Shown here: piece by piece, positions 20,212 to 30,225 of the stretch
Position numbering within the stretch: the stretch's first letter is position 1
How the letters are laid out: every line of letters starts with the position of its first letter
DNA from: Pseudomonas sp. A34-9
Lineage (GTDB): Bacteria > Pseudomonadota > Gammaproteobacteria > Pseudomonadales > Pseudomonadaceae
Length of the DNA stretch: 64,000 bases
Assembly: GCF_029543085.1 (NCBI RefSeq)
Contig: NZ_CP119967.1
Coordinates: 2,258,501-2,322,500, forward strand
Direction: 5' to 3'
Translations under genes and position numbers: made by a program
The notes under the pieces: model-generated
Seen by the model: only the letters and a program-made list of their open reading frames with translations
Databases searched by the model: none
Told to the model about the DNA's origin: nothing

Positions 20212-21492
20212 TCAAAGGGCCTGGTCGAGCACGGCCAGCAGGCGGTCGATTTGTGCTTCGTCGTTGAGCAGCCCGGGGGCGGTGCGGATCACCGGGCCGA
20301 CATCACGGTGGACGGCATCGGCGATCACGCGGTTGGCCATCAGGTGCGCAGCGATCTTGTCGCTGTCCTTGCCCTTGACCCGGAAGAACGTGAAGCCGGC
20401 GGACAACTCTGGACTCGACGGCGTGACGAGTTCGATTGGCGAGCGTTGTTGCAAGTGCTGTTTGAGGTAGCTGTTGAGCGCGTGAATGCGCGCTTCGACC
20501 TCAGCCTTGCCCAGTTGCAGGTGCAACTTGAACGCCTCGTCCAGCGCCCAGCGGTGCTCGAAGGAGTGGTAGCCACCCGGCGTCATGGTGGTGGAAAAAG
20601 CGGTGGCTTCGGAGAAGGTCGGAATGATCGGCGTGACGTACCTGACCTGTTCAAAACGGCTGCAAATGATCCCGGTGCCGCGCGGGCCGAACATCCATTT
20701 GTGCGTGCCGGCAATGAAGAAGTCGCAGTTCATTTGCGCGAAGCTCAGGTTGTCGACGCCGAAACCATGCACGCCGTCGACCACGTAGACGATGCGGTCA
20801 GCATCACGGCGGCCGCGATTGTGCTTGTCGACGATTGCGCCGATCTCGCCGATGGGCAGTTTCAGGCCGCTGCCCGAATGCACCCAGCACATGCCCAGCA
20901 CCCGGGTTTCGGGGCGGATGGCGTTGTCGATGCTGGCGAGGATTTCGGCTTTGCTGGCGCTGTACACATCCTTGAACAACGCAATCTTGCGCACCCGCGT
21001 GCCATCGCGCTCGGTGCGCAGGGCGAGGATGGTGTGGGTGGCGTAATGTTCGTGGACGGTGGTGAGGATTTCCTGATCAGGGCGCACATGCACGCCGCCA
21101 TAGATCGTTGCCAGGCCTTCGGTGGTGCTGCCGGTCAGTGCAATTTGCTTCGCGTTGGCTTGCAAGTAGCGACCGGCCCAGACCCGCACGTTTTCCTCGC
21201 GCTGTTCGATCACGCCCAGATCCCAATCCATCGCCAGACCGGGATTTTTGTCGAGGGCCGCGCGATGCTGTTCAATCGCCTCGCGCACCGGTTTGGGGTG
21301 CGAGGTGATCAGAAAATTGGAGAAGTGCAGGTAGTCCGGATCCTGATTGAACAGCTGTTGCAACTGCGCCCACTTGTTGCGCGGCAGCGGTGCAGCGGCT
21401 GAAGCACTGGCGAGCGTGGGCAGGCTCGCACCCAGTGGCAGCGCCGCAGCCAGTATCCCGGCCTGCTTGAGAAAATCGCGACGATTGCTCAT
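20212..21492 (-). CDS. pvdN: Periplasmic PLP-dependent enzyme of pyoverdine side-chain modification
   Basis: A 426-residue class V aminotransferase-fold protein. A twin-arginine signal (NRRDFLK, then a hydrophobic stretch to about residue 30) sends it folded to the periplasm. The PLP lysine lies in GTHKWMFGP at residue 265. PvdN in P. fluorescens converts the chromophore-linked glutamate to the succinamide form. Its start overlaps the pvdM stop by 4 bases (ATGA), showing translational coupling. Confidence 0.94.
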   Translation of the reverse strand: MSNRRDFLKQAGILAAALPLGASLPTLASASAAAPLPRNKWAQLQQLFNQDPDYLHFSNFLITSHPKPVREAIEQHRAALDKNPGLAMDWDLGVIEQREENVRVWAGRYLQANAKQIALTGSTTEGLATIYGGVHVRPDQEILTTVHEHYATHTILALRTERDGTRVRKIALFKDVYSASKAEILASIDNAIRPETRVLGMCWVHSGSGLKLPIGEIGAIVDKHNRGRRDADRIVYVVDGVHGFGVDNLSFAQMNCDFFIAGTHKWMFGPRGTGIICSRFEQVRYVTPIIPTFSEATAFSTTMTPGGYHSFEHRWALDEAFKLHLQLGKAEVEARIHALNSYLKQHLQQRSPIELVTPSSPELSAGFTFFRVKGKDSDKIAAHLMANRVIADAVHRDVGPVIRTAPGLLNDEAQIDRLLAVLDQAL

Positions 21493-22859
21493 GGCTTGGC
21501 GGTTCCCGGCGCGCTGGCCAGTGCCGGTTTCGCGGCTTTCTCGACCTGATCCCAGACCCGCAGGAAGTTGCCGCCCCAGAGCTTGGCGATATCCGCCTCG
21601 GAATAACCGCGCGAGATCAACTCGGCGGTGACGTTGCGGATCTCACCGACGTTCTCGAAACCTTTGACGCCACCGCCCTCGTTGAAGTCGGAACTGATGC
21701 CGACATGGTCGATGCCGATCTTGCGTACCGCGTAATCGATGGCGTCGCCCAGGTCCTTGAGGCTGGCTTTCGGCTCCTCTTCGAGGATGCCGTAGAGGCG
21801 ACTGGCGTACTGGCCGAACTTCTGCTCGGACCACGCCGCAATGATCGGGTCGCCGGGCATCAACGCCATGGCCAGATTCGGCAGTGGCGGCAGATCGAAG
21901 TCCTTGCGCATCTCATTGAGTTTGTCTTGCGTGGTCTGCGTCAGTGGGCGCAGGTATTGCGAGAACGCGACAATCTGCACCACGCCACCGCTGTTCTTGA
22001 TCAGCTGCATTTCCTTGTCGCTGAGGTTGCGCGGGATGTCGACCATTGCGCGTGGCGCCGAGTGCGAGGCAATCAGCGGCGTACGGCTCAGTTGCGCGAC
22101 CTGCTCAAGGGCCTTGGTCGACATCTGCGAAACGTCGATGATCACGCCCAGATCGTTCAGGCGCTTGACTGCTTGCCTGCCCAGATCCGAGAGGCCGTCG
22201 AGGGCATCCGGTGAGTCGTTGAGGAACGGCAACGGACGCGATGAATCAGCCCAGTCGTTATTGCCGATGTAGCTGAAGCCGAACATGCGCATGCCGCGCG
22301 CCGTCCACATGTCCAGCAGGCTCAGGTCGTGGCCCAGCGGGTAGGCGTTGAGCATGCTGATGAAAATCGCGAATTTGCCTTCGCCGTGCAGACGACGGAA
22401 ATCATCCGGGGTGTAGGCGATGGCAACCTGATTGGGATAGTCGCGGACCATCCCGGAAATGATCTTGTAGCGAATTTCCTGCTGGTTGCGTGCCTCGTCG
22501 ACGAAGCCGGGGGTTGGCTTGTGCGGTGCGTTCGGACCGTTCCACATTTCCGGCCAGCCGAAGATGGTCAGCGCCGCGCCGGACAGGCGTCCACGATTGG
22601 CCTTGGCCAGGTCGAACTGGCCGTCACCGTCCTTGTTGGCTTCGTGGCCGTCGGTGCCGAAGTTCTGCGTCAGGCTGACATGGCTGTCGAAAGAGAGCAT
22701 GCGTTCGTGCAGCTCATCCGCCTGTTTCATGATTTTGCCCGGGTAGCCGAGGTCGTCCTTGAACCAGTGCTGCCAGACGGCAAAGCCTGCGCCGGCGCTG
22801 ATCGCCAAGGCTAAGGGGAGGCCGATGAATAGAGCCTTTTTCGAACGTGGTTTTGTCAT
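21489..22859 (-). CDS. pvdM: Periplasmic dipeptidase-like protein of pyoverdine maturation
   Basis: A renal-dipeptidase (peptidase M19) fold protein of 456 residues if started at MTKPRSKK. An upstream in-frame ATG at 22883 has no ribosome site. An N-terminal membrane or signal segment (KALFIGLPLALAISAGAG) sends it to the periplasm. The family metal site is suggested by FDSHVSL and later IASHSAPRA. PvdM supports the PvdP oxidation step in vivo, and its exact chemistry is not known. It is the first gene of the pvdM-pvdN-pvdO operon under a PvdS-type box 63-86 bases upstream. Confidence 0.92.
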   Translation of the reverse strand: MTKPRSKKALFIGLPLALAISAGAGFAVWQHWFKDDLGYPGKIMKQADELHERMLSFDSHVSLTQNFGTDGHEANKDGDGQFDLAKANRGRLSGAALTIFGWPEMWNGPNAPHKPTPGFVDEARNQQEIRYKIISGMVRDYPNQVAIAYTPDDFRRLHGEGKFAIFISMLNAYPLGHDLSLLDMWTARGMRMFGFSYIGNNDWADSSRPLPFLNDSPDALDGLSDLGRQAVKRLNDLGVIIDVSQMSTKALEQVAQLSRTPLIASHSAPRAMVDIPRNLSDKEMQLIKNSGGVVQIVAFSQYLRPLTQTTQDKLNEMRKDFDLPPLPNLAMALMPGDPIIAAWSEQKFGQYASRLYGILEEEPKASLKDLGDAIDYAVRKIGIDHVGISSDFNEGGGVKGFENVGEIRNVTAELISRGYSEADIAKLWGGNFLRVWDQVEKAAKPALASAPGTAKP

Positions 22860-22921
22860 TGCCATCTCGGTCGGGTTCGCCATTGAGGTGCAGGCGCGGA
22901 GGCCTTTGCTATCTGGGAAGA

Positions 22922-22945
22922 ACGAGTGGATGGCCGTGGAATTTA
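22922..22945 (-). promoter_or_regulatory. PvdS-type promoter for pvdMNO
   Basis: TAAAT-N16-CGT on the minus strand, directed to pvdM. Confidence 0.8.
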
Positions 22946-22956
22946 GGTGGCCAGGT

Positions 22957-23033
22957 GAAAAGATCGCAGCCTTCGGCAGCTCCTACAGGGATATACATTC
23001 CATGTAAGAGCTGCCGAAGGCTGCGATCTTTTC
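22957..23033. repeat. REP inverted pair (GATCGCAGCCTTCGGCAGCTC type) in the pvdM/pvdP promoter gap
   Basis: Two inverted copies of the palindromic unit form a long hairpin placed exactly between the divergent promoter boxes of pvdM and pvdP. Confidence 0.85.
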
Positions 23034-23042
23034 AAACCCACA

Positions 23043-23066
23043 TAAATTTACCTGCGCAACAAACGT
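23043..23066 (+). promoter_or_regulatory. PvdS-type promoter for pvdP
   Basis: TAAAT-N16-CGT on the plus strand, 45 bases before the chosen pvdP ATG. Confidence 0.8.
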
Positions 23067-23111
23067 TCTAGCTTGGATAAAGCCTGCTTCATGGCTGACA
23101 CAGGTAGGGCA

Positions 23112-24731
23112 ATGAAGATTTCTCGACGATGGTTCATGGCAGGCCTGGCGCTGACTGGCGCTGCCGTGCCGGCGGCTTACTTCGGGCATCGTCAATGGAC
23201 GAAGCCGGATCCGACGATCACGCCGGGCGAGGCGTCATTTGATGTAGCGGACATGGCCGGTCAGCGCTTGGCGAACGCCTTGCGCGGGGTCTGGGACATA
23301 CGTTTCGAAGGGGCGGACGCGGGCCTCGAAGGCTTGCCACCGAAAGGTCTGCAAGTGTTTCTCGACATCGGTCATAAAGGCCGGGGCGTGTGCGGTTTTC
23401 TCGATACGCCGGAGCGTTTGCGCTCTGGCGAAATACCTCGTTACCGAATTCTCGGTGATCTGGCCAAGGCCGATGCCGCGAAATTGAGTTGGCGGATGAT
23501 CGGCGCCGACGGTCAGATCAGTTACGAGCTGGACATGATCCTCGATGAGGTCTGGGCCGACTTCGGCAATGCCGGCAGCGGCACCCTCAGCGGCAAGGCG
23601 CTGCGCCTCGACCGGCCGTTGAATCTGCCTGCCCAGGACAACCGCTTCGTCGCGGTCAAGCAGCTGTTTCCCGAAGCCCGCGAGCGCACGCCGCTGAACC
23701 CGACGCTGCTGGCGTGGCTGATTTCCCCCGAGCATCGCCTGTTCCACCAGTTGTGGCATGCGACCCGGGACAAATGGCACAAACTGCCTGAGGACAAGCG
23801 CGAGGCGCTGCGCGGGATTGGCTGGCAGCCCGGGCCGCGCGACAAGGAGCGTGATGCCCGGGGGCCGCGCAAGGATCGCAACGGTTCGGGAGTGGACTTC
23901 TTTTTCATGCACCGGCACATGCTCGGTACGGCGCGTTCCATGCAGGACCTGCCGTCCTGGGAGTTTTTTCCGTTGCCGCAGCCGGAATTGATCCGCGACC
24001 GTATCGGTTTCGCCCGCTACTTCGACAACCACGACGGCACGGCTTTGCCGCCAACGTGGACGGCGGCGGGCGACGATGAGTTCAGTCAGTGGGTCAGCGA
24101 CATCAAGACTGCCGAAACCTATGAAAGTAACTTCCAGGTCTGGGAGTCGCAATACCGCGATCCGGCGTATCTGGCCAGGCTCACGTTGGGGCAGTTTGGC
24201 TCCGAAGTGGAGCTGGGCCTGCACGACTGGCTGCACATGCGTTGGGCCTCGGTGCCGCGCGATCCTTCCAATGGTCAGCCGGTGCCGTTTGCACGGGATC
24301 CGGCAGACTTTGCCGCGCGTTGGTACAACGCTGAAAACGACTTCCTCGGTGATCCTTTTTCATCCCACGTCAACCCGGCGTTCTGGCACTTCCATGGCTG
24401 GATCGATGACCGTATCGAAGACTGGTTCCGCGCCCATGAGCGTTTCCATCCGGGTGAGGTCAGTCGGCTTGAAGTCAATGGCGTGCAGTGGTTTGCGCCG
24501 GGGCGTTGGGTCGAGGTCGATGATCCGTGGCTGGGACCTATCACCCATGGCTGCAGCACCACCCCGGGCCTGCAGGTCGGCAAGTCGGTGGAGATGGATC
24601 CGGAAACCATGAAACTGGCCTTGCGCATCACCTTCATCACCGACGAAGAAAAACTCGCCGGGCTGTTCCGCCGTGTACCGCAACGACCGTGGTATGCGCG
24701 CAATCTGAAGGCCAAAACCAGCCCGACTTGA
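23112..24731 (+). CDS. pvdP: Periplasmic copper tyrosinase, ferribactin oxidation
   Basis: A 539-residue protein. A twin-arginine signal (SRRWFMAGLALTGAAVPA) opens the protein, which fixes the start at ATG 23112. An upstream in-frame start would fall right behind the promoter. The tyrosinase copper ligands lie in HRLFHQLWHATRDKWH (about residues 207-222), FMHRHMLG (about 264), LHDWLHMRW (about 370) and FWHFHGWIDDR (about 424). A Tyr in PQRPWYARN near the C-terminus may be the placeholder tyrosine known in this enzyme. It oxidises the D-Tyr/Dab part of ferribactin to begin chromophore formation. Divergent from pvdMNO. Confidence 0.94.
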   Translation: MKISRRWFMAGLALTGAAVPAAYFGHRQWTKPDPTITPGEASFDVADMAGQRLANALRGVWDIRFEGADAGLEGLPPKGLQVFLDIGHKGRGVCGFLDTPERLRSGEIPRYRILGDLAKADAAKLSWRMIGADGQISYELDMILDEVWADFGNAGSGTLSGKALRLDRPLNLPAQDNRFVAVKQLFPEARERTPLNPTLLAWLISPEHRLFHQLWHATRDKWHKLPEDKREALRGIGWQPGPRDKERDARGPRKDRNGSGVDFFFMHRHMLGTARSMQDLPSWEFFPLPQPELIRDRIGFARYFDNHDGTALPPTWTAAGDDEFSQWVSDIKTAETYESNFQVWESQYRDPAYLARLTLGQFGSEVELGLHDWLHMRWASVPRDPSNGQPVPFARDPADFAARWYNAENDFLGDPFSSHVNPAFWHFHGWIDDRIEDWFRAHERFHPGEVSRLEVNGVQWFAPGRWVEVDDPWLGPITHGCSTTPGLQVGKSVEMDPETMKLALRITFITDEEKLAGLFRRVPQRPWYARNLKAKTSPT

Positions 24732-24749
24732 GGGCTGCGTCATCGTTCA

Positions 24750-24840
24750 TTCGCGAGCAGGCTCGCTCCTACAGAATCAGGTGTTGCTCGCAGATTGCGC
24801 AAACACCGCCATTGATTGTGGGAGCGAGCCTGCTCGCGAA
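24750..24840. repeat. REP inverted pair (TTCGCGAGCAGGCTCGCTCC type)
   Basis: Inverted copies of TTCGCGAGCAGGCTCGCTCC separated by about 50 bases, between the convergent pvdP and opmQ ends. Confidence 0.85.
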
Positions 24841-24859
24841 AGCGGTCTGTCAGGCAAAG

Positions 24860-26254
24860 CTATTGCCGCGCCTGCCAGCCACCGCCCAGGGCCTTGTACA
24901 GCGCAATGCTCGCCTGCACTCGTGACAGCCGCAGTTGCGCATTCTGGTCCTGCGCGGCATACAGCGTGCGCTGGGTCTCCAATACCGTGAGCAAGTCTTC
25001 GGCGCCAGCCTGGTAACGGCTTTGGGCGATGTTGAAAGCGCTCTGCGCCTGATTCAATTCTTCGTTCTGCCACAACCGCTGCTCATCCAGGCGACGAATA
25101 CTGTTGAGGGCTTTTTCCACATCGGCGAAACCGTTGATGATCGCGCCACGGTAGGTTTCCAGCAGCTCTTGCTGGCGCGCCGTGGCCTTGTCGCGTTCAG
25201 CGCCGAGGCGACCGTTATTGAAAATCGGTGCGACCAGCCCGGCGGTCAGGTTGTAGAAAGGGCTGCGAATCAAATCGTCGAACTGATTGGCGCCTGAGCC
25301 GAGCTGGGCGGTCAGGGTCAGTGCCGGCAACATCGCCGCGCGGGCGACTTTGACGTCAGCTTCGGCGGCGGCCAGTTGTGCTTCGGCGCGCGCGATGTCC
25401 GGACGATGAGTGAGCAACTCGCTGGGCACGCCGGCGGCGATGTCTGGCCATTGCAGGTGATCGAAGGACTCTGTCGGCGATAGTTGCTGCACCGGTCGGC
25501 CAAGCAGGGCGGCGAGGCTGATCAACGCTTCCTGGGCTTGCTGTTGCGCGCGCGGCAATTGCCATTGCTGGGCGGCGACCAGGCTCTTTTGTTGCGCCAG
25601 TTCCAGCGCAGTTGCCGAGCCTGAATCAAACCGCGTCTGCACCAGTTTCAGTACGCTTTGTGCGTTGGCCAGATTGAGTTCGGCGATGCGGCTCTGCTCG
25701 CGTAGCGACAAGGTTTGCGCATACGTGCTGGCAACGCCGCTGAGCAATGTCAGCTCGACGGTTGCCCGGTCGAATTCGCTGGCCTGCAAAGCGAACTGCG
25801 CACTGTCGCGCGACGCGCGTTTGCCGCCCCAGAAATCGATTTCGTAAGTGGCGCTCAGGTTGCTATCGAAATAGTCCACAGCCTTGTTGCTGCTGTCGGC
25901 ATCGAGTTGGCTGTAGCCATTGCCGCGCAGCAGTTTCTGCCGATTGGCATTCAGTCCGGCCTTGACCTCCGGCAACAGTGAGCCGCCGGCGATGACGGTG
26001 CCGGCCTGCGCCTGACGCACTCGAGCAACGGCGGCCGCGAGGTCGAAACTGCCGACGCGAGCCTGTTCGATCAGGCGATCCAGTTCCGGGCTGGCAAATT
26101 GCGTCCACCACTGTGGGTTGTTGCGGGCAACGCTGGCGCTATGGGGCGACTGCCAGGCTGCGGGCGCTTGTACGCCACTGTCGGGTCGCTGAACGGGACT
26201 GCCGCATGCGCTGAGGATCAGGCACACGGTCAACAAGCTGAGGCGCGGTTTCAT
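24860..26254 (-). CDS. opmQ: Outer-membrane efflux lipoprotein of the PvdRT-OpmQ system
   Basis: A 464-residue NodT/TolC-type outer-membrane factor. The start at ATG 26254 gives a lipoprotein signal with lipobox LSAC (KPRLSLLTVCLILSACGS), while the longer frame upstream has no such signal. It carries two outer-membrane-efflux repeats, with LLSGVASTYAQTLSL in the first half and ALNSIRRLDEQ in the second. Together with PvdR and PvdT it secretes new and recycled pyoverdine from the periplasm. It begins 7 bases after the pvdT stop, as the last gene of pvdR-pvdT-opmQ. Confidence 0.93.
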   Translation of the reverse strand: MKPRLSLLTVCLILSACGSPVQRPDSGVQAPAAWQSPHSASVARNNPQWWTQFASPELDRLIEQARVGSFDLAAAVARVRQAQAGTVIAGGSLLPEVKAGLNANRQKLLRGNGYSQLDADSSNKAVDYFDSNLSATYEIDFWGGKRASRDSAQFALQASEFDRATVELTLLSGVASTYAQTLSLREQSRIAELNLANAQSVLKLVQTRFDSGSATALELAQQKSLVAAQQWQLPRAQQQAQEALISLAALLGRPVQQLSPTESFDHLQWPDIAAGVPSELLTHRPDIARAEAQLAAAEADVKVARAAMLPALTLTAQLGSGANQFDDLIRSPFYNLTAGLVAPIFNNGRLGAERDKATARQQELLETYRGAIINGFADVEKALNSIRRLDEQRLWQNEELNQAQSAFNIAQSRYQAGAEDLLTVLETQRTLYAAQDQNAQLRLSRVQASIALYKALGGGWQARQ

Positions 26255-26261
26255 AGATCGA

Positions 26262-28235
26262 TCATTCACTGGTAAGGGCCGTGACCGGGTCGAGCCGGGC
26301 AGCTTTGCGGGCCGGCATGAAGCCGAAGACAACACCGGTGACAAGGGCGCAGCCGAAAGCGCCGAGCACTGCCATCAACGAGAACGCGACGGCAACTTCG
26401 CTCAGAATCAGCACGCCGCCAACGATCAACGCCAGGGCGATGCCGGCGATGCCGCCGACCACCGAGAGCATCACTGCCTCGGTGAGGAACTGGCGCAAAA
26501 TGTCACGCTGGCGGGCGCCGGTGGCCATGCGAATGCCGATCTCGCGGGTACGTTCGCGCACGGTCATGAGCATGATGTTCATCACGCCGATGCCGCCGAC
26601 CAGCAGGGAAATCGCGGCTATCGAGCCGAGCATCAGCGACAGGGTGTTTTGCGTGCGCGCTTCGGCCTGGATCATGGCGGCATTGTTGGTCAGTTCGAAA
26701 TCCTTCTTGCCGTTGTGCAGACGCAGCATCAGTTGTTCGATGGCCTGTTCAGCATCCTTGACCTTGCGGGCGTCGGTGGCGGCGATGGCCACGTATTCAG
26801 GATCGCGTGTGCCGAACAGCCTGACGCTGGCGGCCGAGTAGGGGATAGCGATGCGGTTGTCGCTGTCGGAGTCGCCAGAGCTGGCACCTTTTTCCGCCAG
26901 CACACCGACGACCTGGAACGGTACGTTCTCGATCAGGATGTATTGGCCGATCGGGTTGATCGCGTCCTTGAGCAGTTTGGTCCGGACTTTGTGGCCGATC
27001 ACCGCCACTGCGGCAGCGTTCGCCTCGTCGGCCTCGGTGAAGTAGCTGCCTTGCACCACCGGCCAGTTGAAGATCGCCGGGAATTGGGTGTCGTTGCCGC
27101 CGACGTAACTCAAATGGTCGGCATTGCCGAACCGCACACCCGCTTCGGCGCCGTTGACCGGCATGATCCGCTGTACCTGTGGCAGGCTCGCCAATGCGTG
27201 TACATCATCAAGGGTGACGATCCCCGGTGGTGTGCGCGGATTGGGCGCCGAGCCGCTGAGGTAAATGATGTTCGAACCGAACGCGCCCATCTGCGCCATG
27301 ACCTGACGCTTGCTGCCTTCGCCGACCGCAAGCATCACCACGACCGAGGCTACCCCGATGATGATGCCGAGCAGGGTCAGCGCGGTGCGGAAGCGGTTGA
27401 TCCACATGACCCGCCAGGCGGCGTGCAAGGCGTCGACCAGTTCGCCTTTCCAGGCGCCAGTGGCTTCGGCGCCTTCGACCAGGCGCTTGCGCAGATCGAC
27501 GGCTTGCAAGGCGCCGGGGTTGGCGCTGGTCTGGGCTTCGGGGTTGTCCTTGGCGCTGTCACTGATGATCAGGCCGTCGCGGATTTCGATGATGCGTTTA
27601 GCCCGCGCCGCCACTTCGCGATCGTGGGTGATGAGAATGACCACGTGGCCCTGACTCGCCAGTTCGTCGAGCAGCGCCATGACCTCTTTGCCGCTGTGGC
27701 TGTCGAGGGCGCCGGTCGGTTCGTCGGCAAGAATGATATGGCCGCCGTTCATCAAGGCGCGGGCAATCGACACCCGTTGTTGCTGTCCGCCGGAAAGCTG
27801 ATGCGGGCGGTTGCCGGTGCGTGAGGCCAGGCCGAGGCGGTCGAGCAGGGCGGCGGCGCGGGCGTGGCGCGCGGCGGCCGGAGTGCCGGCATAGATCGCC
27901 GGCATCTCGACGTTTTCCTGGGCCGAGCCGGACGGAATCAGGTGATAACCCTGAAACACGAAACCAAAGGCTTCGCGGCGCAGCCACGCCAGTTCGTCGC
28001 TGTCGAGGCCGGCGACGTTTTCCCCGGCGAAACGGTATTCACCGGACGTCGGGCGGTCGAGGCAGCCGAGGATGTTCATCAGCGTCGATTTGCCAGAGCC
28101 CGAAGCGCCGACAATTGCCACGAATTCGCCGGCGTGGATCGACAGGTCGATGCCGCGCAGCACGTGAACTTCAGGCGCGTCACCACCACCGTAGGATTTG
28201 CGGATGTCCTGCAGGTCGATCAGAGGCGTTTGCAT
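26262..28235 (-). CDS. pvdT: MacB-type ABC transporter of pyoverdine efflux
   Basis: A 657-residue inner-membrane protein with an N-terminal ATPase (Walker [10 protein letters not shown] near residue 42, signature LSGGQQQR, Walker [12 protein letters not shown]). A linker follows, then a MacB-like region with one transmembrane helix near residue 290, a large periplasmic domain and three C-terminal helices. It drives extrusion of pyoverdine through PvdR and OpmQ. The ATG lies directly after the pvdR stop (adjacent codons), showing tight coupling. Confidence 0.95.
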   Translation of the reverse strand: MQTPLIDLQDIRKSYGGGDAPEVHVLRGIDLSIHAGEFVAIVGASGSGKSTLMNILGCLDRPTSGEYRFAGENVAGLDSDELAWLRREAFGFVFQGYHLIPSGSAQENVEMPAIYAGTPAAARHARAAALLDRLGLASRTGNRPHQLSGGQQQRVSIARALMNGGHIILADEPTGALDSHSGKEVMALLDELASQGHVVILITHDREVAARAKRIIEIRDGLIISDSAKDNPEAQTSANPGALQAVDLRKRLVEGAEATGAWKGELVDALHAAWRVMWINRFRTALTLLGIIIGVASVVVMLAVGEGSKRQVMAQMGAFGSNIIYLSGSAPNPRTPPGIVTLDDVHALASLPQVQRIMPVNGAEAGVRFGNADHLSYVGGNDTQFPAIFNWPVVQGSYFTEADEANAAAVAVIGHKVRTKLLKDAINPIGQYILIENVPFQVVGVLAEKGASSGDSDSDNRIAIPYSAASVRLFGTRDPEYVAIAATDARKVKDAEQAIEQLMLRLHNGKKDFELTNNAAMIQAEARTQNTLSLMLGSIAAISLLVGGIGVMNIMLMTVRERTREIGIRMATGARQRDILRQFLTEAVMLSVVGGIAGIALALIVGGVLILSEVAVAFSLMAVLGAFGCALVTGVVFGFMPARKAARLDPVTALTSE

Positions 28236-29408
28236 TTAACCCCCGTTGCCGTCAGCCGGGCCGATCAGCAGATGATCGCCTTCACTCAGGCCATCGAGAA
28301 TCTGCACCTTCAGCCGATCGCTGATACCGGTGCGCACTTCGCGGGATTCGATTTTGCCGTTGGCGGCGACCACCTGCGCGGTTTGCAGGTTCGTCGTCGC
28401 GCTGCCTTGCAGGGCTGCCAGCGGGGCGGTGAGAACATCCTTGGCCTGATTGGCCACGAAGAATACCTGGGTGGTCATCTCCGCCATCAGTGCGTTGTCG
28501 GCGTTATCGACGTCGAGCAAAACCGTGTACAGCACGACGCGGGCGCTGCCGCTTTTGCTGCTGCTGGCCGGACTGCCGCCACCCTGGCTGGTCTGATCGA
28601 GCGGTTTTGGCGGCACCGGCAGGATTTGTCGCACGCTGCTGCTCCAGCGGCGATTGCCGCCACTGAGGGTGGTGAAGTAAGCGCTCATACCCGGTTTGAC
28701 ATGGCCGATATCCGCCTCGGAAACCTCGGCCCAAACGGTCATCGGTGACAGCCTGGCGATGCGCAGAATCAACGGCGTCTGCTGTTGCGCGTTGAGGGTC
28801 TGGCCTTCGCGAGCATCGAGGGCGACTACCGTGCCGGCCATTGGCGCATAGATCCGCGTGTAGCCGAGCTCGGCCTGATCGCTGCGCAGGCTGGCTTCGG
28901 CCTGACGGATCTGCGCCTGGAACATATCGATGCGCGCTTGCGTCGCCTTCAGTTCGGCACGGGCGGTCTGGACGTCTTCTTCGCGAGTCGCGCCGCCGGC
29001 CGCCAGATTCTGCTGGCGCTGATATTTCTGTTGCGCCAGCTGATGTTGGGCGCGTTGTTCCTGCAATTGCGCCTTGAGGTTCTCGATCGAGAAGCGCCCG
29101 GCATCGAGCTTGGCTCTTTGTGTCGACGGGTCGATTTCCACCAGCAGTTGGCCTTCCTTGACCACATCGCCGACTTCCACATGGATTTTCTGAATCTGCC
29201 CGGAGGCCTGCGCACCGACGTCCACGTAACGACGCGGTTGCAATGTGCCGAGCGCGGTGACGCTGCTTTCGATATCGCCACGGGTCACTGGCACGGTGGC
29301 GAATTTATCCCGGCCCGGCGGCATGATTTGCCACGCGGCATAAGCGACAACGGGGATCAGGCAAAGCACTACGAGCAGGGCGCGTCGGGCGGGGCGGGGA
29401 CGTTTCAT
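28236..29408 (-). CDS. pvdR: Periplasmic adaptor (MacA-like) of pyoverdine efflux
   Basis: A 390-residue membrane-fusion protein with an N-terminal hydrophobic anchor (RRALLVVLCLIPVVAYAAW), a lipoyl/biotinyl-like half motif (YVDVGAQASGQI), a long alpha-hairpin rich in Gln (about residues 105-180) and a C-terminal beta-barrel. The ATG at 29408 is chosen because upstream in-frame sequence overlaps the promoter box and lacks a signal. First gene of pvdR-pvdT-opmQ. Confidence 0.93.
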   Translation of the reverse strand: MKRPRPARRALLVVLCLIPVVAYAAWQIMPPGRDKFATVPVTRGDIESSVTALGTLQPRRYVDVGAQASGQIQKIHVEVGDVVKEGQLLVEIDPSTQRAKLDAGRFSIENLKAQLQEQRAQHQLAQQKYQRQQNLAAGGATREEDVQTARAELKATQARIDMFQAQIRQAEASLRSDQAELGYTRIYAPMAGTVVALDAREGQTLNAQQQTPLILRIARLSPMTVWAEVSEADIGHVKPGMSAYFTTLSGGNRRWSSSVRQILPVPPKPLDQTSQGGGSPASSSKSGSARVVLYTVLLDVDNADNALMAEMTTQVFFVANQAKDVLTAPLAALQGSATTNLQTAQVVAANGKIESREVRTGISDRLKVQILDGLSEGDHLLIGPADGNGG

Positions 29409-29517
29409 GCAGGGTTCCGGCCAGTGAAAATCGGCCCGTCGTTCGGCTGGCACACGGATTGGGGCAGCGCTGAACGCTGTCGCAGGGCGGCGACAGACAC
29501 GGGGAGCTGTCCTGTAA

Positions 29518-29541
29518 ACGATGAATGCGTGGGGGAATTTA
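29518..29541 (-). promoter_or_regulatory. PvdS-type promoter for pvdRT-opmQ
   Basis: TAAAT-N16-CGT on the minus strand, 110 bases before pvdR. Confidence 0.78.
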
Positions 29542-29617
29542 AGCGCGGACACATGAAGTAACAGCTATAGAACAGCACTATTTACCGGGCAACGACAAAC
29601 ACCACTTTAAATCTATA

Positions 29618-29632
29618 TGAGAATTACTATAA
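29618..29632 (+). promoter_or_regulatory. Fur-like operator upstream of fpvI
   Basis: TGAGAATTACTATAA fits the 7-1-7 Fur pattern (6 of 7 and 5 of 7). The surrounding bases are AT-rich. It lies about 100 bases before the fpvI ATG and may also touch the divergent pvdR side. Confidence 0.6.
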
Positions 29633-29731
29633 ATTACGCACCTCAAGTTGCCACTATCTTGCTACTGCGTTTTGCGCAGGGGTCTATCAGTGAGCTCAAG
29701 GACAGAACCCGCAGGTTTGCGGCCGGGAGTC

Positions 29732-30214
29732 ATGTTGGAAAACTACTATCGCGAGCTGGTGTGTTTCCTGAACGCCAAGCTCGGCAACCGTCAGGTTGCC
29801 GAAGATGTGGTGCATGACGCCTATCTGCGAGTGCTGGAACGTTCCAGCGACACACCGATCGAGCAACCCCGCGCGTTTCTCTACCGGACCGCGCTGAATC
29901 TGGTCATCGACGACCATCGCCGCAACGCTTTGCGCCAGGTCGAATCGCTGGACGTGCTCGACAGCGAAGAGCGCTATTTCACCCCGTCTCCCCATAACAG
30001 CCTCGATCATGGCCAGCGGCTGGGTATGCTTCAGCGTGCGCTGGCAGAGCTGCCACCCCTGTGTCGGGAAAGTTTTCTGCTGCGCAAGATCGAAGGTCTG
30101 TCCCATCCGGAAATCGCCCGGCAGCTGGGCATTTCCAAGGCTCTGGTGGAAAAGCACATCGTCAATGCCATGAAACATTGCCGGGTGCGGATCAAACAAT
30201 GGGATGCCCATTGA
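29732..30214 (+). CDS. fpvI: ECF sigma factor of the pyoverdine receptor
   Basis: A 160-residue sigma-70 region 2/region 4 protein. Region 2 holds AEDVVHDAYLRVLE and PRAFLYRTALNLVID. Region 4 holds LPPLCRESFLLRKIEGLSHPEIARQLGISKALVEKHI. This fits the FecI-type iron sigma group. The ATG at 29732 follows GGGAG and gives the usual length. A longer frame from 29648 has no supporting site. Its place between pvdR and pvdA is that of fpvI in P. aeruginosa, where it drives fpvA after ferripyoverdine binding. Unlike there, no fpvR anti-sigma gene lies next to it. PvdS itself is not in the window. Confidence 0.85.
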   Translation: MLENYYRELVCFLNAKLGNRQVAEDVVHDAYLRVLERSSDTPIEQPRAFLYRTALNLVIDDHRRNALRQVESLDVLDSEERYFTPSPHNSLDHGQRLGMLQRALAELPPLCRESFLLRKIEGLSHPEIARQLGISKALVEKHIVNAMKHCRVRIKQWDAH

Positions 30215-30225
30215 GCCATCGCCGT

